64,000 nucleotides of DNA from contig NC_062213.1 of the NCBI RefSeq assembly GCF_902686445.1, positions 138,902,491 through 138,966,490 on the forward strand, written 5' to 3'. Source of the stretch: Sciurus carolinensis. Taxonomy: Eukaryota > Chordata > Mammalia > Rodentia > Sciuridae. Position 1 is the stretch's first letter; the number at the start of each line of letters is the position of its first letter. The position numbers and the translations under genes are program-made. Of the stretch, positions 12,559 to 24,457 are shown piece by piece. The notes under the pieces were generated by a model that ran no database searches, was not told the origin of the DNA, and was given only the letters and a program-made list of their open reading frames with translations.

Positions 12559-13244
12559 TGTTTATTATTATCACTTTTGCTCACATATATTTATCAATTA
12601 TTATTTTTGTTTTTAGAAATTAGCAGTACACCCAATCTCTTTCAACCTTCCAGAATTTGGTGTTTGTTCATTAATTTCTTAGGGAAAACTAAAGCCCTGA
12701 CACAATGACTTAGGTGCAGTGTGGCAGCCCAGTGCACATGCCACAGATTTGGGACCTCTTCTACCTTTGTTTTTATTCCTTACTCCATTGCCATTGCCTA
12801 TCTATAGAGCTATGTGAGAATTACTTCTGCTTCTTCATCTGTGAATCGGGGTGAGAGGGGCTTCTCATCAGGTTTGGGTTCGAATCAACAATAATTCACG
12901 TGGACATGTCCTGTACAGGGCTTGCCCTTCCTAGGAGCTTGTCAGTGCTAGCTCAGGGGTGTGCTCTTTCAGATAGAGGCTGAGTTGTACACAGATGATT
13001 CCTCTAGAACTTTAGATAAGCCATAAGAACTAAATAGAATAAAAAGTTGTGGTTTGCTTGAGTGTTTTGGAGGATTAGTTTAGCCAGAATATCGCTGTGA
13101 TAAATACAATACACCATCCAGTACATGACACTATGGAAAGATCATTAGCAAACTTAACAAAGAAGGGGAAGGTATTATTATGTCGAAGCTATTAGGCTAA
13201 AGAAAAAATGAGTAATGACCAGACTAGACATCTGTCTCACTGCA
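12559..13244. other. unassigned sequence
   Basis: No gene or repeat can be supported here. Composition is ordinary and the frames are short. Confidence 0.5.
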
Positions 13245-13783
13245 ATAGGCAGCTTCTAAAAGGTCCCTTAGCATTCCTCACCTACTTGGACTCACTTCCT
13301 CATTTCATCCCTGCCCTCTCTTGAATGTGGGCTGGATCAGTGATTCTCTTTGAACAAATAAAATAGAAGAAATAGTGATGGGATGTCATTTCTGAGACTT
13401 AGTTTCAGATGAACTATGGCTTTTGTCTTGAGCACTCACTCTAGTGCATTTCTTGCCAGCCTCCAGAGTCTTCTCTGTCTCCCTCTTCACCAGCTGCCAT
13501 TTCCTGAGGACACCCAGGAAGCTTATGGAGAGACGCATGGGTGAGAATCACAGGAATGAGCTGAGCTTGGGTGCGGATTTTCTAAGCCCTGCCAACAGCT
13601 ATGTGAGTGATCTTGAAGCAGATTCTCCGGCCTTAGCTGACAGCTTGATTGTACCTGGGCCAATGGCACCCATTAAGCTACACCCAGATTCCCGACCCAC
13701 AAAAACTCTGAGATAATAAGTGTTCATTGTTAACTGATAAGATTTGGGTTACTTTTCCATGCAGCAACAGATAACTATGGCAC
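13245..13783 (+). mobile_element. MLT1-like LTR, degraded
   Basis: The order of segments matches a long MLT1-type LTR: GAATGTGGGCTGGATCAGTG, AGTGATGGGATGTCATTTCTG, GCTTATGGAGAGACGCATGG, AGCTATGTGAGTGATCTTG, ATTCCCGACCCACAAAAACT, GAGATAATAAGTG, and a final ATGCAGCAACAGATAACTA. The 90-codon plus frame at 13444-13716 lies wholly inside this LTR and is not a gene. The subfamily was not determined. Confidence 0.65.
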
Positions 13784-15125
13784 CCAACTTGCGCCAAATC
13801 TGTGTTTTTCTAAGTACAAGAATGCTAATACTTAATTCAACTTGTGTATTTCAATGATATGCTAGAAATCTGTTTTATTTTTTGCTAGGATCTTAGCACT
13901 TATGTATCATATATACACCATTTTGAAAAAAGACAACAAAAAAGAAGAAGAAATCTAATCAGAAGGTGACTTTATATTGATTTTTTTAAACTTACTACAA
14001 TCAGTAAGTGAAATGTTCTTAGACTTAATAAAATAAAAAATAAGCAAGATATTTTATTTTTACCCACTAGTAAAGAAGTCAGGCATGGCATTGTTGAAAA
14101 ACACTCTGAGTATCACTGTAATAAATCACATAACAATTTAGGATCTAAGCTCACAAATGAGATCTGTGCTTGGAACTGGCTATTTAAAGGACCCCAGACA
14201 AAATCATGATAATGGGGACCTTGGGAAAGAAGCTGTTAGAATGAAAACAAACATTTAATTTTTGCTTTACTAGATAAAACTGCAAATATATTCATCACCT
14301 TATAAAAGAGGCTACAAAACATGTAATAGCATTGTTAAATTGAATTTCTAGGGTACTTCCTTATATGTTTTTTGTAACTTCCCTGTTTCATAATGTGAAA
14401 AGGGTCAGAGTAAGTGTTTTTGAGAAAACAGATTTGACTGTATCACCTTGGGACTACAGATTGATTAAACCATCTTTCGTTACAATGATTTGAAAATTTT
14501 AGTTCAACTGTAATGAAACATGTCTATCTAACTGTCCTCCTACCTACATATCTACATACATACACACTCCATCCATCCATTCCTCCATACCTTCATCCCT
14601 CCATCCAGCCATCCACCCACAGATCCACCTGCCCATCTCTCTGTCTGTATCTAGAGGTCAGCTTTCTGACAATCTCAACACTCTAGTAGCCTTCAGGAAA
14701 GGCAAAATGTCCTTACCATTGGTTAAGGTAACTTCCATGTGTACTAAAAGTTGGTCTCCGAATAGGCACACATGAAAGGAATCTCAAACTCCATGCAGAA
14801 TCCATGCACAACCCATGCACTAAAAATAATTAAAATTATTAAAATAATACTAACAAGTTTGTTTATGTCCAAGACCTGAGCAAATGAAATGAGGACAGAT
14901 GAAGAAATGGCAGTGAGAAACTGACAGTTATCTAAATTATATGAAAGCAAAGAGAGAATAAAGAAAAACAATTAACAAGCAAACATGGAAGTAGAGTTTT
15001 TGAATACTTTTAAGATAGTGATAAACATTGCAACATGTTTCAAAGTTCTATGCAATAACTAATACTGGTAATTATCACCCCTGAATCATTAAAATGTCAA
15101 AATAATGTTGGCACGTTTAAGGAGA
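13784..15125. other. unassigned A/T-rich sequence
   Basis: No gene is visible. A degenerate (CATC/ATCC)n tract lies within it and is listed separately. Confidence 0.5.
14555..14632. repeat. degenerate (ATCC)n simple repeat
   Basis: The tract consists of CATC/CATCC words with frequent point changes, for example CCATCCATCCATTCCTCC and CCATCCAGCCATCCACCC. It is an ageing tetranucleotide microsatellite. Confidence 0.85.
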
Positions 15126-15129
15126 CAAA

Positions 15130-15375
15130 TTTATTGTAGCTGGCATTATATTGAATATCTACTTTGTAGCCAGAACTGTGCTAGGTGCTTTACATATATT
15201 ATCTCTAATCCTCTCAACCCTCAAGGTTTTGGAAATGAGAAAAATGAGACTTTGAGAGTTTAAGCCACTTTTTTAAGGTCACACAGATGCTAATAAATGT
15301 ATAAGCCAGAATTCAAACTCAGATTTCCCTGATTGAAAATGCTCCACTCTTCCCATTATTCCACACTACCCAAAA
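15130..15375 (-). repeat. MIR SINE, inverted, well preserved
   Basis: On the plus strand the reverse MIR order is clear: GAACTGTGCTAGGTGCTTTAC, ATATATTATCTCTAATCC, GAAAAATGAGACTTTGAGAG, AGGTCACACAGATGCTAATAA, CCAGAATTCAAACTCAGAT and GAAAATGCTCCACTCTTCCC. Confidence 0.75.
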
Positions 15376-15401
15376 TGTTCCTATGGAAAACTATTTAAGT
15401 G

Positions 15402-15402
15402 A

Positions 15403-15434
<32 letters not shown>

Positions 15435-15436
15435 CC
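15402..15436. repeat. (AAAAC)n simple repeat
   Basis: Consecutive AAAAC pentamers follow a longer A run. There is no retroposon body beside it, so it could be an orphan tail. Confidence 0.9.
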
Positions 15437-16877
15437 ACTGCCTAAGGGTATAGTTGACTAATATAGAAGCAGAATCAATCGTTCCTCCAAAGCATCATAT
15501 AAATAAATCACTAACATTTGTGAACTTTCTAGGGGAGAGGGGAACATTTTCTGCTTGACATGAATAAGATTTAAAAAACAGAATTAGAATTATATAGCAG
15601 CAGAGCAGGTTGCTTTTGTGCATAGTAATTTTCTGGCATCTTGAGAATATTGTATCCATCGCTATTTAATAATTTCAGGAATGTTGGAAGTGTTCTTTCT
15701 ATATAGAATAGAAATGGATCCCTAAGAACCAGCCTTATTTCTAAGAATCAGTGTCTCTAAAATCATATTTATTCTAATATGTGGTACTTCTAACAATTCA
15801 TGAATGGTGAAAAAAGTTTTGCTGCTAGATGAATTGTCATTCTTGAGAGCACAAAAATGTGAGTTCAGCCCTCTTGGAAGTTGCATTTAGCTAAGCATTT
15901 TTTTTGTGTCTTTAATTCTTTGATGTCAAATGGATCACTGCATATTCAATGCTTAATTACTGAATCTTCATCCCCCAAAACTTCTGTGCTTAATATTTAT
16001 TAAAACCTTTTTTAATCAGTGAAACAAACTTCATCTACTATCTGAAATCTAATTTTTGTGACACCTTGTAGATATTAGTTAGAACTAATAATATACAGTG
16101 CTGTTTGAAATCATCATTCCTTTTGCTATACTATAAAATTAATTTTTCCTTTTGATTTTTAATATGTTTCTCTTATTCTATTCAAAGAACAGTAGGGTGC
16201 CCTCCTAGTGATAATTTTGACCAGTCATTGTAAATTGCTATTCAAAATGGACTGAGTAATGTTTTACATGAACATTTCTATTAAATTTCCCCGATGTCAC
16301 TTATGGATTAAAAAATAATTACCACAGTAAAAAAATAAAGCCAAAGGAATATATAATCAAAGATAATGTATCTTGCTCAAAACAGATGAAATAAACCTAA
16401 ATCAGCTTATGCAATTAAAACTAAATGTGTCTATTAGGAGAGACCCATCTGGCTGTTCATTCCAGTGTGGCTTGACTGTTAGGCTCAGCAGGCACAGTGT
16501 TAGGGTCCACAGTGCTTTAGGGGCACATGAAAATGTTTTGTTTTGAAGTCAGAAGGATAAAATGAACTTTTAGGTCAAACAAAATGTTTTAATAAGTAAT
16601 ATTAATATAGTCATCTTCATACCACAGCAATCATAACACGTAATTTTAATTTTTTTTGGAGAAAATAGCCCATGAAGGAAAAAGTACTTAGGAACCACAT
16701 AATGCCATCCTGATTTTCTCATCCTATCAGGATTTACTGAACTATCTGCTGCCTGTCAGGGACTGTGTTAAACCTTATGTGTGTAGGGTGGGAAACAGGG
16801 AGAAGGAGTGATAGATTAAATAACATGAAGAAGACCTGCTCTGGTCTTCAAGGAATGCATGACCTTCCAACCAGTGG
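15437..16877. other. unassigned A/T-rich sequence
   Basis: No gene is seen. The last part, about 16735-16870, loosely resembles an inverted L2 3' end (CTGCCTGTCAGGGACTGTG and TCTTCAAGGAATGCATGACC), but too weakly for a separate call. Confidence 0.45.
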
Positions 16878-17320
16878 TGTTTTAGTCAGCTTTTTTGCTA
16901 TTGTGACTAAAAGCCCTGACAAGAACAATTAGAGGAGGAAAAGTTTATGTGGGGGCTCACAGTCTCAGAGGTCTCAGTCCATAGACAGCAGACTCCATTC
17001 CTCATGGTTGAAGGTGAGGCTGAACATCATAGCAGAAGAGTGTTGTGGAGGGAAGCAGCTCACGTGATGATTAGAAATCAGAAAAAGAAAGAGACTCCAG
17101 TCACTAGATACAAAATATATAACCCATAGCCACGTCCCCAATGAACCACTTCCACCAGCCACACCCCACCTGCCTCTAGTTACCACTCAATTAATCTCAT
17201 AAGGGAATTAGTTCACTGATTGGGTTAAGACTTTCACAACCCAATTATTTCTCCTCTAAACATTCTTGCATTGTCTCACACAAGAGCTTTTGGGGGACAC
17301 CTCACATCCAAACCATAATA
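16878..17320 (-). mobile_element. MaLR LTR, inverted copy of the 10.7-kb family
   Basis: Reversed, this block starts TATTATGGTTTGGATGTGAGG and runs through GTGTGAGACAATGCAAG and a GGTTGTGAAAGTC...AACCCAATCAGTG segment. It has a pyrimidine-rich middle (CTTTCTTTTTCTG) and a tail of TTTTCCTCCTCTAATTG and GCTGACTAAAAC. Segment by segment it aligns with the LTR at 10734-11160. The 5-bp flanks (AGTGG on the left, AGCAA on the right) do not match, so the target duplication has decayed or the ends are off. Minus and plus frames of 60 to 70 codons in it are incidental. Confidence 0.8.
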
Positions 17321-18545
17321 AGCAAAAAAGGCATGTGAATTGATAATGATGATACAATGTGATGTAACCATAGATTGGTGATAGTGTAACCATAGATGAG
17401 GAGCAAGGAAAGCACCAAGGAGGAAGTGGATGATTCTGCCTTGTAGACCCGTGGAGAGAAGAATTTTTACAGGACATAATACTTACATTGAATTTTGAGA
17501 AACAAAATAGACTAATAAGGTGCAATGAAGGGGACTGTGATCTTGGCAAATGGTTGACATAGGCAAAGACCTTCTGGTATGATGGCTTTATCTAGAAACT
17601 GCAGATAGTTCATACGGCTTCACAGAATGCATGCAGGTAGCCAGGGAGTAGGAGAAAAGATAGGCAGGGCCTGGAAGAGAAAAGGGACCTAAATACCTTT
17701 TTTTTTTTACCTCTGCTCTTTTACATGTTTCCCTTTATCTGAATGCATTTCCTTCAAACCAACCAACTCAACGTTAACCTCTTCCGTACATGGTCAAAGC
17801 AGATCACAGCTGAGAAGGATCTTGAGGCTAGTCTAGTCATTAACTCTCATTTTCCTGATAGTACTGAAGCCCAGGGAGATCGGGTAACTTGTGCCCATTT
17901 ACATAATAAGAAATGGAAGCAAAATGGAACTTTATTTGTCGGACTCATGGCAGAAACAGTTGCTATAACAATTGTCTTCCTAATTCATTTGACGATCATG
18001 GAGTGTCTTGACATAGCTGATTTTTGTCTTCAACTATTTAAATTTCACCATTTGATTTGTCTATACCTTGTTATGCTTTCTTAACCGAATTTTATTACTA
18101 TGTGGCTGGAATTTCCTCTCAGAGTGATTTCCACATGATCTAAACCTATGATTCAACATATCGTGAAGCCTTGAAGTACTTAATCTGATTTAGTTTCCTC
18201 ATTGGAATGACAGATTTACTTACATTAGAGAGCTTATGGACTCTACGACAACACAGCACCTATCTTTATTTGGGTCTCCAAGAAGTAGAGCCTATGACAT
18301 GGGTTCTGTGCCCTTGGGTCATTGCGAAAGTGCTCTGCAGAGAAAAACAAAACGAAACCAAACCAACAAAACCATGAAAGAGCAAGGGAAGCAGTCAAGG
18401 GCAGAGGAAAGAGCCAAGTTTAGCTTTGACTGGATCTATGAGGGGACTTTGCATAATTTTCACCACATAAATTTCACCACAGAGTGATACTGCCTTGAGC
18501 AAGGGGATTCCCCGGGGCAAGTCACAGTCTGTGGCCTGCACCAGA

Positions 18546-18566
18546 AGTGGGTGTCAGGGGGCGAGT
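18546..18566 (+). promoter_or_regulatory. candidate CTCF-like motif (plus)
   Basis: The text holds a TCAGGGGGCGAG core at about 18554-18565, which fits the AGGGGGCG heart of the CTCF consensus. The 5' half of the motif is weak. The call rests on motif resemblance only. Confidence 0.25.
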
Positions 18567-21500
18567 GTGATCTCCTTGATAAGGGGCTCTTGTTGGCTCT
18601 GGAGAGAGGGGCAGCTGTGAATCATTGGTAGACAGCAGTCACAGTAGCGTGGGGTGGGGGTCAGCTCTGCAAAGATGATGTGGACAGAGCATCAACAGAA
18701 TCTATTCTCACTTTCATCTGGATGACAAAATACGACAAAACAAAGAACAATAGCAACAACAAAAACCAAGACCAAAGAACTAATCTTCTCCATTGAAAGT
18801 CTGGCCTCTTCTGTTAGATCAGAAAGTTACTCAAGTTATTCCCACAGAGCCTTATATATCTAATGTCCACGATGACTCTTATTCTAATAAAAACCAATTT
18901 AATATACAAACAAATTATTCATTTCTTCTGATGGCATGGTTTTCTATCTCAGAGGATTGTAGTTGCTGCTGTGAAAAAATTGTCACAGATCATTGGTTAT
19001 TAGATCATTTCTGAGGTTTTGAAAAATAGATTGCAGTTTCCTATTCTGCCTCCGAATAGCCACAGTAATTGAGGGAGTGCCAAGCCCTAAAAGTAAACCC
19101 CCCCAAAAAAAAACCCTTCCAAATAATTTCCTGAAGATCATGTCTAAAGAAAGAAACTAAGGCCCATATCAAGAGAGATTTTTTCTTCCAGACCTCACCT
19201 GGCATAAATACACCTGCTGTTGCAGACACAGTTCCCGAGTTAAAACACAGTGTCTCTCTCAGGCAGGTCCTAAGTCACTCTCCCATGGGGCCTCAAAAGT
19301 AATTAGTTCTAATCTTAATTTGAGCCCAGCAGTTAGGATGCTGGCAGATCTCTGCTACTCTAAATGGCCACTACTCTCATTCCCATCATTCTCACAAAAA
19401 GAAGGTCATGTTTATTCCAGTCTTGGGCACCTCAGTGTAGTCGAGTAAATTTGCATTGCCTCCCATGGAGTACATGGCTCTGTATCTGAATTTGGACTTA
19501 GTAGTAACCAAAGTAGGCTTTGTGCTTCCAGAAGCTTCGCCCAGTGACGCCAGGCAGAAAGGAAAATACCTGGTCCCAGTATGTGGTTTCTTTCTCTGCA
19601 GTCATCTTTACCTGCTGCTCAGGGTTGATTTTTTATCCTCTTTATTTGGTATAGCTCTCACAGTATGGAATGGAGAATAATTCAGCATTCCATTGGAAAG
19701 ATATGGTGGGAGGTTTGCAAGATACACTTGCGCACCATGAAGTTGAGCTTGGATCTGGCTCCTGTGCTATTTCCATTATTAGCCCCCAATCAGACCAGAT
19801 GCTCAGTAGTCCCTGTGGCTTTGCTCAGGATGCTATGAATATAAATTTGGAAAAAATAATTAGTAATAATAATTTCTAAGAAAACTGAGGTCAAAACTTC
19901 CATAATGTCTACTTTTCTCTTGAATTTATACCTAATTACATTACATTTAAAATATGACAAACGCTTAATGCATTTGGCATAGAAAGAAAAACCAATTAAC
20001 AAATGAACACTCAAAACTGTTTCTCTGAGAAACTGTTTTATCGTGTAACCTCTATAATTAAAATTCTTTAACCCTCAGATTGTACTTGAACTCATGAGAA
20101 GTTAAATAAGCAGTTGGTATGCACACATTTGCCCCAAACCTTCCCTAGCTTTCACATTACTTGGCACATTTCTTAAATTAAGAAAGAAAAAAAGAAGAAG
20201 AATCCTTTGAAGTGAGTGGATTTTCACAGGACCTATTGCCAATTATTAAATAAATGGACCCTTAACTAGAAGGTCATAAGAGGAGTTGAAAGTCAGGTGA
20301 CTCCAAATTTTCCAGTCTGGGAAGTTAGGACAGGTACAACATCAATGGGAGTTTGGGAAAGAGGATTATCTTGGTAGAAAGGTAATAGAGATTTTGTGGT
20401 CTATTCGAAGTGACTTGGGATATCTAAGTGGAGATTCCATTTGTAACTATGAACAACTTGGGGATCACTTCCAGCTTATGTACCTATGGATCTCCCCTGA
20501 ATGTTGCAGATTTTTTAGTTTCCCTTAACCTGCCTTTAAGAGAAAGTGTGTGGTAGGAACAAGCCAAATCTGGCTTGTGGAACAGCACAAACTTCCCAAT
20601 AGAGAAGAGTAAGAGTAGCAGGGAGACTCCTGCAAACCCCACTCTATATGCTAATACTTTTAATGGGTTTGTCCTGATGAGAATTTGGGAGTTAGAAATT
20701 GGTCAATTTTCATTCCCATTCAACTGATAAGGAGAGGTCAGTGAGACACTTTAAGCCCCAGGAGATTATGGGTTTGGGCTTCGCTGCCCACATGACTAAA
20801 GAGGCCACAATTTCTGATAATTTCTCCTCCCAGAGGATAGAGAAAGAGAATGAGGAAACTGTTGGTCTGGTCCTCATTCTGAACCACAAGAGGAAATTGG
20901 TTGATGAAGTGGGAGTGATTGAATCGTGGGGGGAAAATGTGTCCAAGCCATGTCATCTTAAAGCAACAACGTCGAGTGAGGAGGCTGAACCCGGCTGATG
21001 TGTCCCTTGGACCGGGCAGCACTGGTGTTTTAAAAGGAGAAAACAGACCAGCAGAATTCTACTGTCAAATTCTGAAAGGAAAGGAAGTTTAAGATAACTG
21101 GAAATCATTCAAGAATAGGAGTCTAATTATGCAGTTTCAAATGCACTAAGAGAGTGAAAAAGCCACCACAGACTGGCACGAAGGGTAAAGCAGAGAACAC
21201 AAAGCTTCTGACAAACTCAGATTTTAAAGCACATGTACAACCTTTTAATAAAAGAGGAGCAATGTATCCAACTGAATTTTTGTTCTCTAGTACTAAGATT
21301 CATTTAGTTATAGTGAACCTTCCAAGTTGTTTATTCTACTTCTTATTTTATAGGGGGGACACTGAGGTTCTGAGGTGCTGAGTGACTGGTTCGTTTCATG
21401 GTGACATACAGGGGTACCACCATGTTTTTCTAATTCTTGTTCAGGCCTCTCTCCCTTACATCAGTGGTTGCTAAACAATGACTGAGTTTCCCAGGGGGAC

Positions 21501-21626
21501 GTTTGCTGTACCCCACTCCCAACACCACAAACACCACTTTCAGACATGGAGTTTCAATTTTGTAAATGTGGTGGCACCCATGTGGTTTACTTTTTAAAAT
21601 GACTTCTGCTAAAATATTTGAAAACC

Positions 21627-21647
21627 TGCATCGCCCCCTGCTATTTC
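21627..21647 (-). promoter_or_regulatory. candidate CTCF-like motif (minus)
   Basis: On the minus strand the sequence reads ATAGCAGGGGGCGATGCA. It contains the CAGGGGGCG core of the CTCF consensus, whose CpG is retained in an otherwise CpG-poor region. Its orientation faces the candidate at 18.55 kb. Motif resemblance only. Confidence 0.3.
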
Positions 21648-22241
21648 ATTATGTCTGATTCCAAAATGAACCCTAAGAATATTAAACCATATTGTGTGTG
21701 AATTAAATGAAAATGATTAGGATGGAGACTCAATTAAATTGGTATTTAAAAATGTTAAGTACAAGTATTATTCTCAAAAAAGCTAGGTCATATAAACAAA
21801 GAGGAAAGAGGGAGCCCACATCTAAAAGAACCTTCAGAAAGCCTAGAGCTAGGAATTGATTAAACTTCTTAAAAATGTCAGTGAAAATGCATTTTTGAAA
21901 TTATATGTAGCAGGTGATAGTTGAGGACCACAGCTTTGTTAATTTTTTTGACTGAGTTCTGATCACCGGAGTCAATTATCTCTGGATTTGTTTTTAACCG
22001 CATCTTCAAGTGTCTAACTATAATCTTGAAAATATTTTCACCACTATTTATCTAAATCTAATAAACTATAATCTGGTAGTCATTTAGCCAAATGCTCAAT
22101 GACTTTGAGTGCCCACGATTGACCAGTCGACTAGAGAACTTGTGAAGTTTTGCAGGTTGACTGGGGGTTCTGGTTCTTCTCCTCTGCTCTCCTCCACTGT
22201 TCCCCAGCCTTTCGTCCTATGTGCTTGGCTGATAGAGTCGA

Positions 22242-22249
22242 TGACGTCA
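22242..22249. promoter_or_regulatory. full palindromic CRE (TGACGTCA)
   Basis: A perfect eight-base cAMP-response element, TGACGTCA, followed directly by CTCA. It lies in sequence I cannot assign to a repeat. Function is unknown; such a site can occur by chance, although its central CpG makes that less likely in mammalian DNA. Confidence 0.35.
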
Positions 22250-22904
22250 CTCAGAGTGTTGGCTGCTGAGCCTCGTTAATGGTGAGCCACAGTTGGTTTG
22301 AGCTTTCTGGCTCCTGCTGCAGAGAACTCTCCCAGGGTGCTTTCTGACCTGCCTGTTCTTGCTTTCTGCTGAATCTGCTTGTGCAGAGGTTGACTCGTGT
22401 CAAGTCCTGTGTTACCTGGCTGCCTTCAAATCTTCTGGCTCAGCATCTCTTGGACTTGCTCATGTTTATTGAGAAAATAACTCAGGATCAACCAAAGAAA
22501 AAAAAAATGTTTTCTGTTACGCATGCCAGAGGACTCTTCATGGTGGTGATGGTTGGATCTCTGCCTCAGTAAGGGGCATCTGAGCCGGGGCTTTCTGTTT
22601 TGGTTTAGTTTTTAAATGGATTATGTAAAAATGTTTGAAAATTTGCACCATCCCATTTGCACCATGACATTTCACTGGGTATGATTGCAAAATTAACCCT
22701 AAGGATATTGAACCATTCAATATTGAAGACTGAAGATTGTGATTCTGCCTGTTGCTCTGCACTGGTGCCTAATGCATTCAGAAGCTCGTCTATGTGGATG
22801 ACAGGTGGGCAGCTGATGTCTCCTGTGCTTTTCCTGCCTTTGTGTATTTCACACCCCTGTCTCTGACTCTGCCCATAGTTTAATACATGTGACTGCCAAC
22901 TTTC

Positions 22905-23115
22905 TCCTTAGGAATGTTTAATTTGTGCAGCTCCTACCCCTAAACTATGTCTGAAGCCTCTTCACTCTATGCTCTGACCACACTAAATTAATAACTGAAT
23001 ACTAAACTTACTAGACCTTTGTATAACTGTACATCCTTGAGTGTTTTCCCCCTTCCTTCAAATATCCCTGACATTTGCCAGAAAGACTTCTATATTATTA
23101 ACAAAAGCTGTTCAA
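22905..23115 (+). repeat. possible L2 LINE fragment
   Basis: Segments such as CTTCACTCTATGCTCTGACCA and ACTAGACCTTTGTATAACTG recall the L2 3' region in the plus orientation. The match is weak. Confidence 0.3.
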
Positions 23116-23204
23116 AGTCTCCCCTTTGTGAAGCCTCACTGAGTTGAGAAGGACCCACATGCATTTTGATCTGTCATCGTGAGTGATACATTTCTTTAGT
23201 TTGT

Positions 23205-23480
23205 TCATTCATTGGTGCACCATGTTTTATTGATCACTGACTGTGTAAAGTAGGTGATTGTGGATCATGCATTATTTGCTATTCACCTGCACTGTAGGCA
23301 CCAGGGTAGAATGGCAAATAACGTAAATATGGTCTCTAATATCGATGATCAGAAGGAAAGAAGATTTAAAAAGTGTCAGTCATTAAAGTAGGATGAATAA
23401 CATCCTAATAATACACACATGGGAACAGAGCAGAGAAGTAATGTAGTTTGGAGCTTTCAGAAGACTTGATTTAGGATAAG
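23205..23480 (-). repeat. possible L2 LINE fragment, inverted
   Basis: The plus strand has CATTCATTGGTGCACCATGTTTTATTGATC and later ACCAGGGTAGAATGGCAAATAA...ATGGTCTCTAATATC. That is the order of an inverted L2 3' end (tail, then the GGGATACAATGGTGAACAA-type block). Strongly diverged. Confidence 0.4.
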
Positions 23481-23499
23481 TATTTAAGGTAAGACCAGA

Positions 23500-24377
23500 G
23501 CCTTTTGTCCAGGTGGGAACATCGTGTGTGCCTGTGCTTCCCCAAGCGTAGGACCTTGCACTTGCACACTAAAAATTCATTGAGTCTATGAACAACTAAA
23601 TGTATTGAACTCTGTCAGTGATAATTTGAGGACCTCATTAGAATTTAATTATTTTAGCTTATCGGTTCTTTTTAGTTATACATGACAGCAGAATCCATTT
23701 TTGATGACATCATAACAGTTTAAGGGCTCTATAGTATTGGGATAAAATTGTGTGTATGTGTGTGTTTGTGTATTCAGAAAGAATTTAATGAATACACACA
23801 CAACACATGATCTTAAGAATCGCTTGACTCTCCAAAAGTAAAGTACTTTACCAACTCTGTGCAGATTGAAAGACTCTTCAGGCATGAAATATACTGCAGG
23901 TTGTGGTGGATGCTATGCCAAACCCAGCAGGGCCCACTTTTTACCACTAAGGCACCTTTCTCCCAGCTGCTGGGAAGGATGATGATTGAAGGCCTCTGGT
24001 GTCAGCCCTCTCTTCAGCTGAAGAGCACTGCCTTACTCTAGGTCTCTGTTTCCCCCATAACTGGTCCATGGGGGAAGGGGTAGATGTAAAGACCCAGCTC
24101 CTTTTTCCAACTTGGCAATTCTGAAGGACCATCTGCGTCCCAGATGAAGTTGGCTGAGGCCTTCTTCATGACTGCGAAGGCCTTCATGCTACCCAACCCT
24201 CTTCTCCCCCACTGCAGGTGATGTGCTAACAATATTTCTTCAGGAACTTCTGGAGCACTAGATTCTGTCTCAGAGTTTCTTTCCCAGAGGAACTGACATG
24301 CAACAGTTCTCAAGGGTGACCAATACTTAGCATCTCTCTTTCCTGAATGAGTTCTCAGCATACTCCAAAATAAGACC
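23500..24377. other. unassigned sequence
   Basis: A short (GT)n tract lies at 23751-23771, and the block 23510-23600 looks like a plus-strand L2 tail. The part 23885-24330 is relatively GC-rich, carries an open minus frame of 113 codons (24038-24379), and could be an old LTR, but I cannot name it. Confidence 0.4.
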
Positions 24378-24402
24378 AAAAAAAAAAAAAAAAAAAAAAA
24401 AA

Positions 24403-24457
<55 letters not shown>
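24378..24457. repeat. poly-A followed by (CTAT)n microsatellite
   Basis: A run of about 25 A residues passes directly into about 13 CTAT units. The tract ends where a MaLR LTR begins, so it may have grown at the junction of an inserted element. Confidence 0.95.

Larger units (their letters stand above)
17321..22904. other. long unassigned stretch
   Basis: No coding exon is supported in this 5.6 kb. Minor content: a duplicated GTAACCATAGAT word around 17365-17398; a poly-T run at 17699-17710; a GAAGGATCTTGAGGCTAGTC...GCCCAGGGAGAT segment at 17815-17885 that may be an inverted MIR-like piece; a possible inverted MIR at 21230-21450; and a possible hAT-type end at 21462-21500. Two CTCF-like motifs and one CRE are reported separately. 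Open frames of 99, 94 and 113 codons exist on both strands with no recognisable domain. Confidence 0.5.

Noticed and set aside
13444..13716. 90-codon plus frame
   Set aside because: Entirely inside an MLT1-like LTR.
20699..20998. 99-codon plus frame
   Set aside because: Two overlapping minus frames of similar length cover the same bases; no domain, so treated as chance.
24038..24379. 113-codon minus frame near a polyA run
   Set aside because: The polyA lies on the plus strand in front of a microsatellite, so it does not mark a processed pseudogene of this frame; no protein similarity is recognised.
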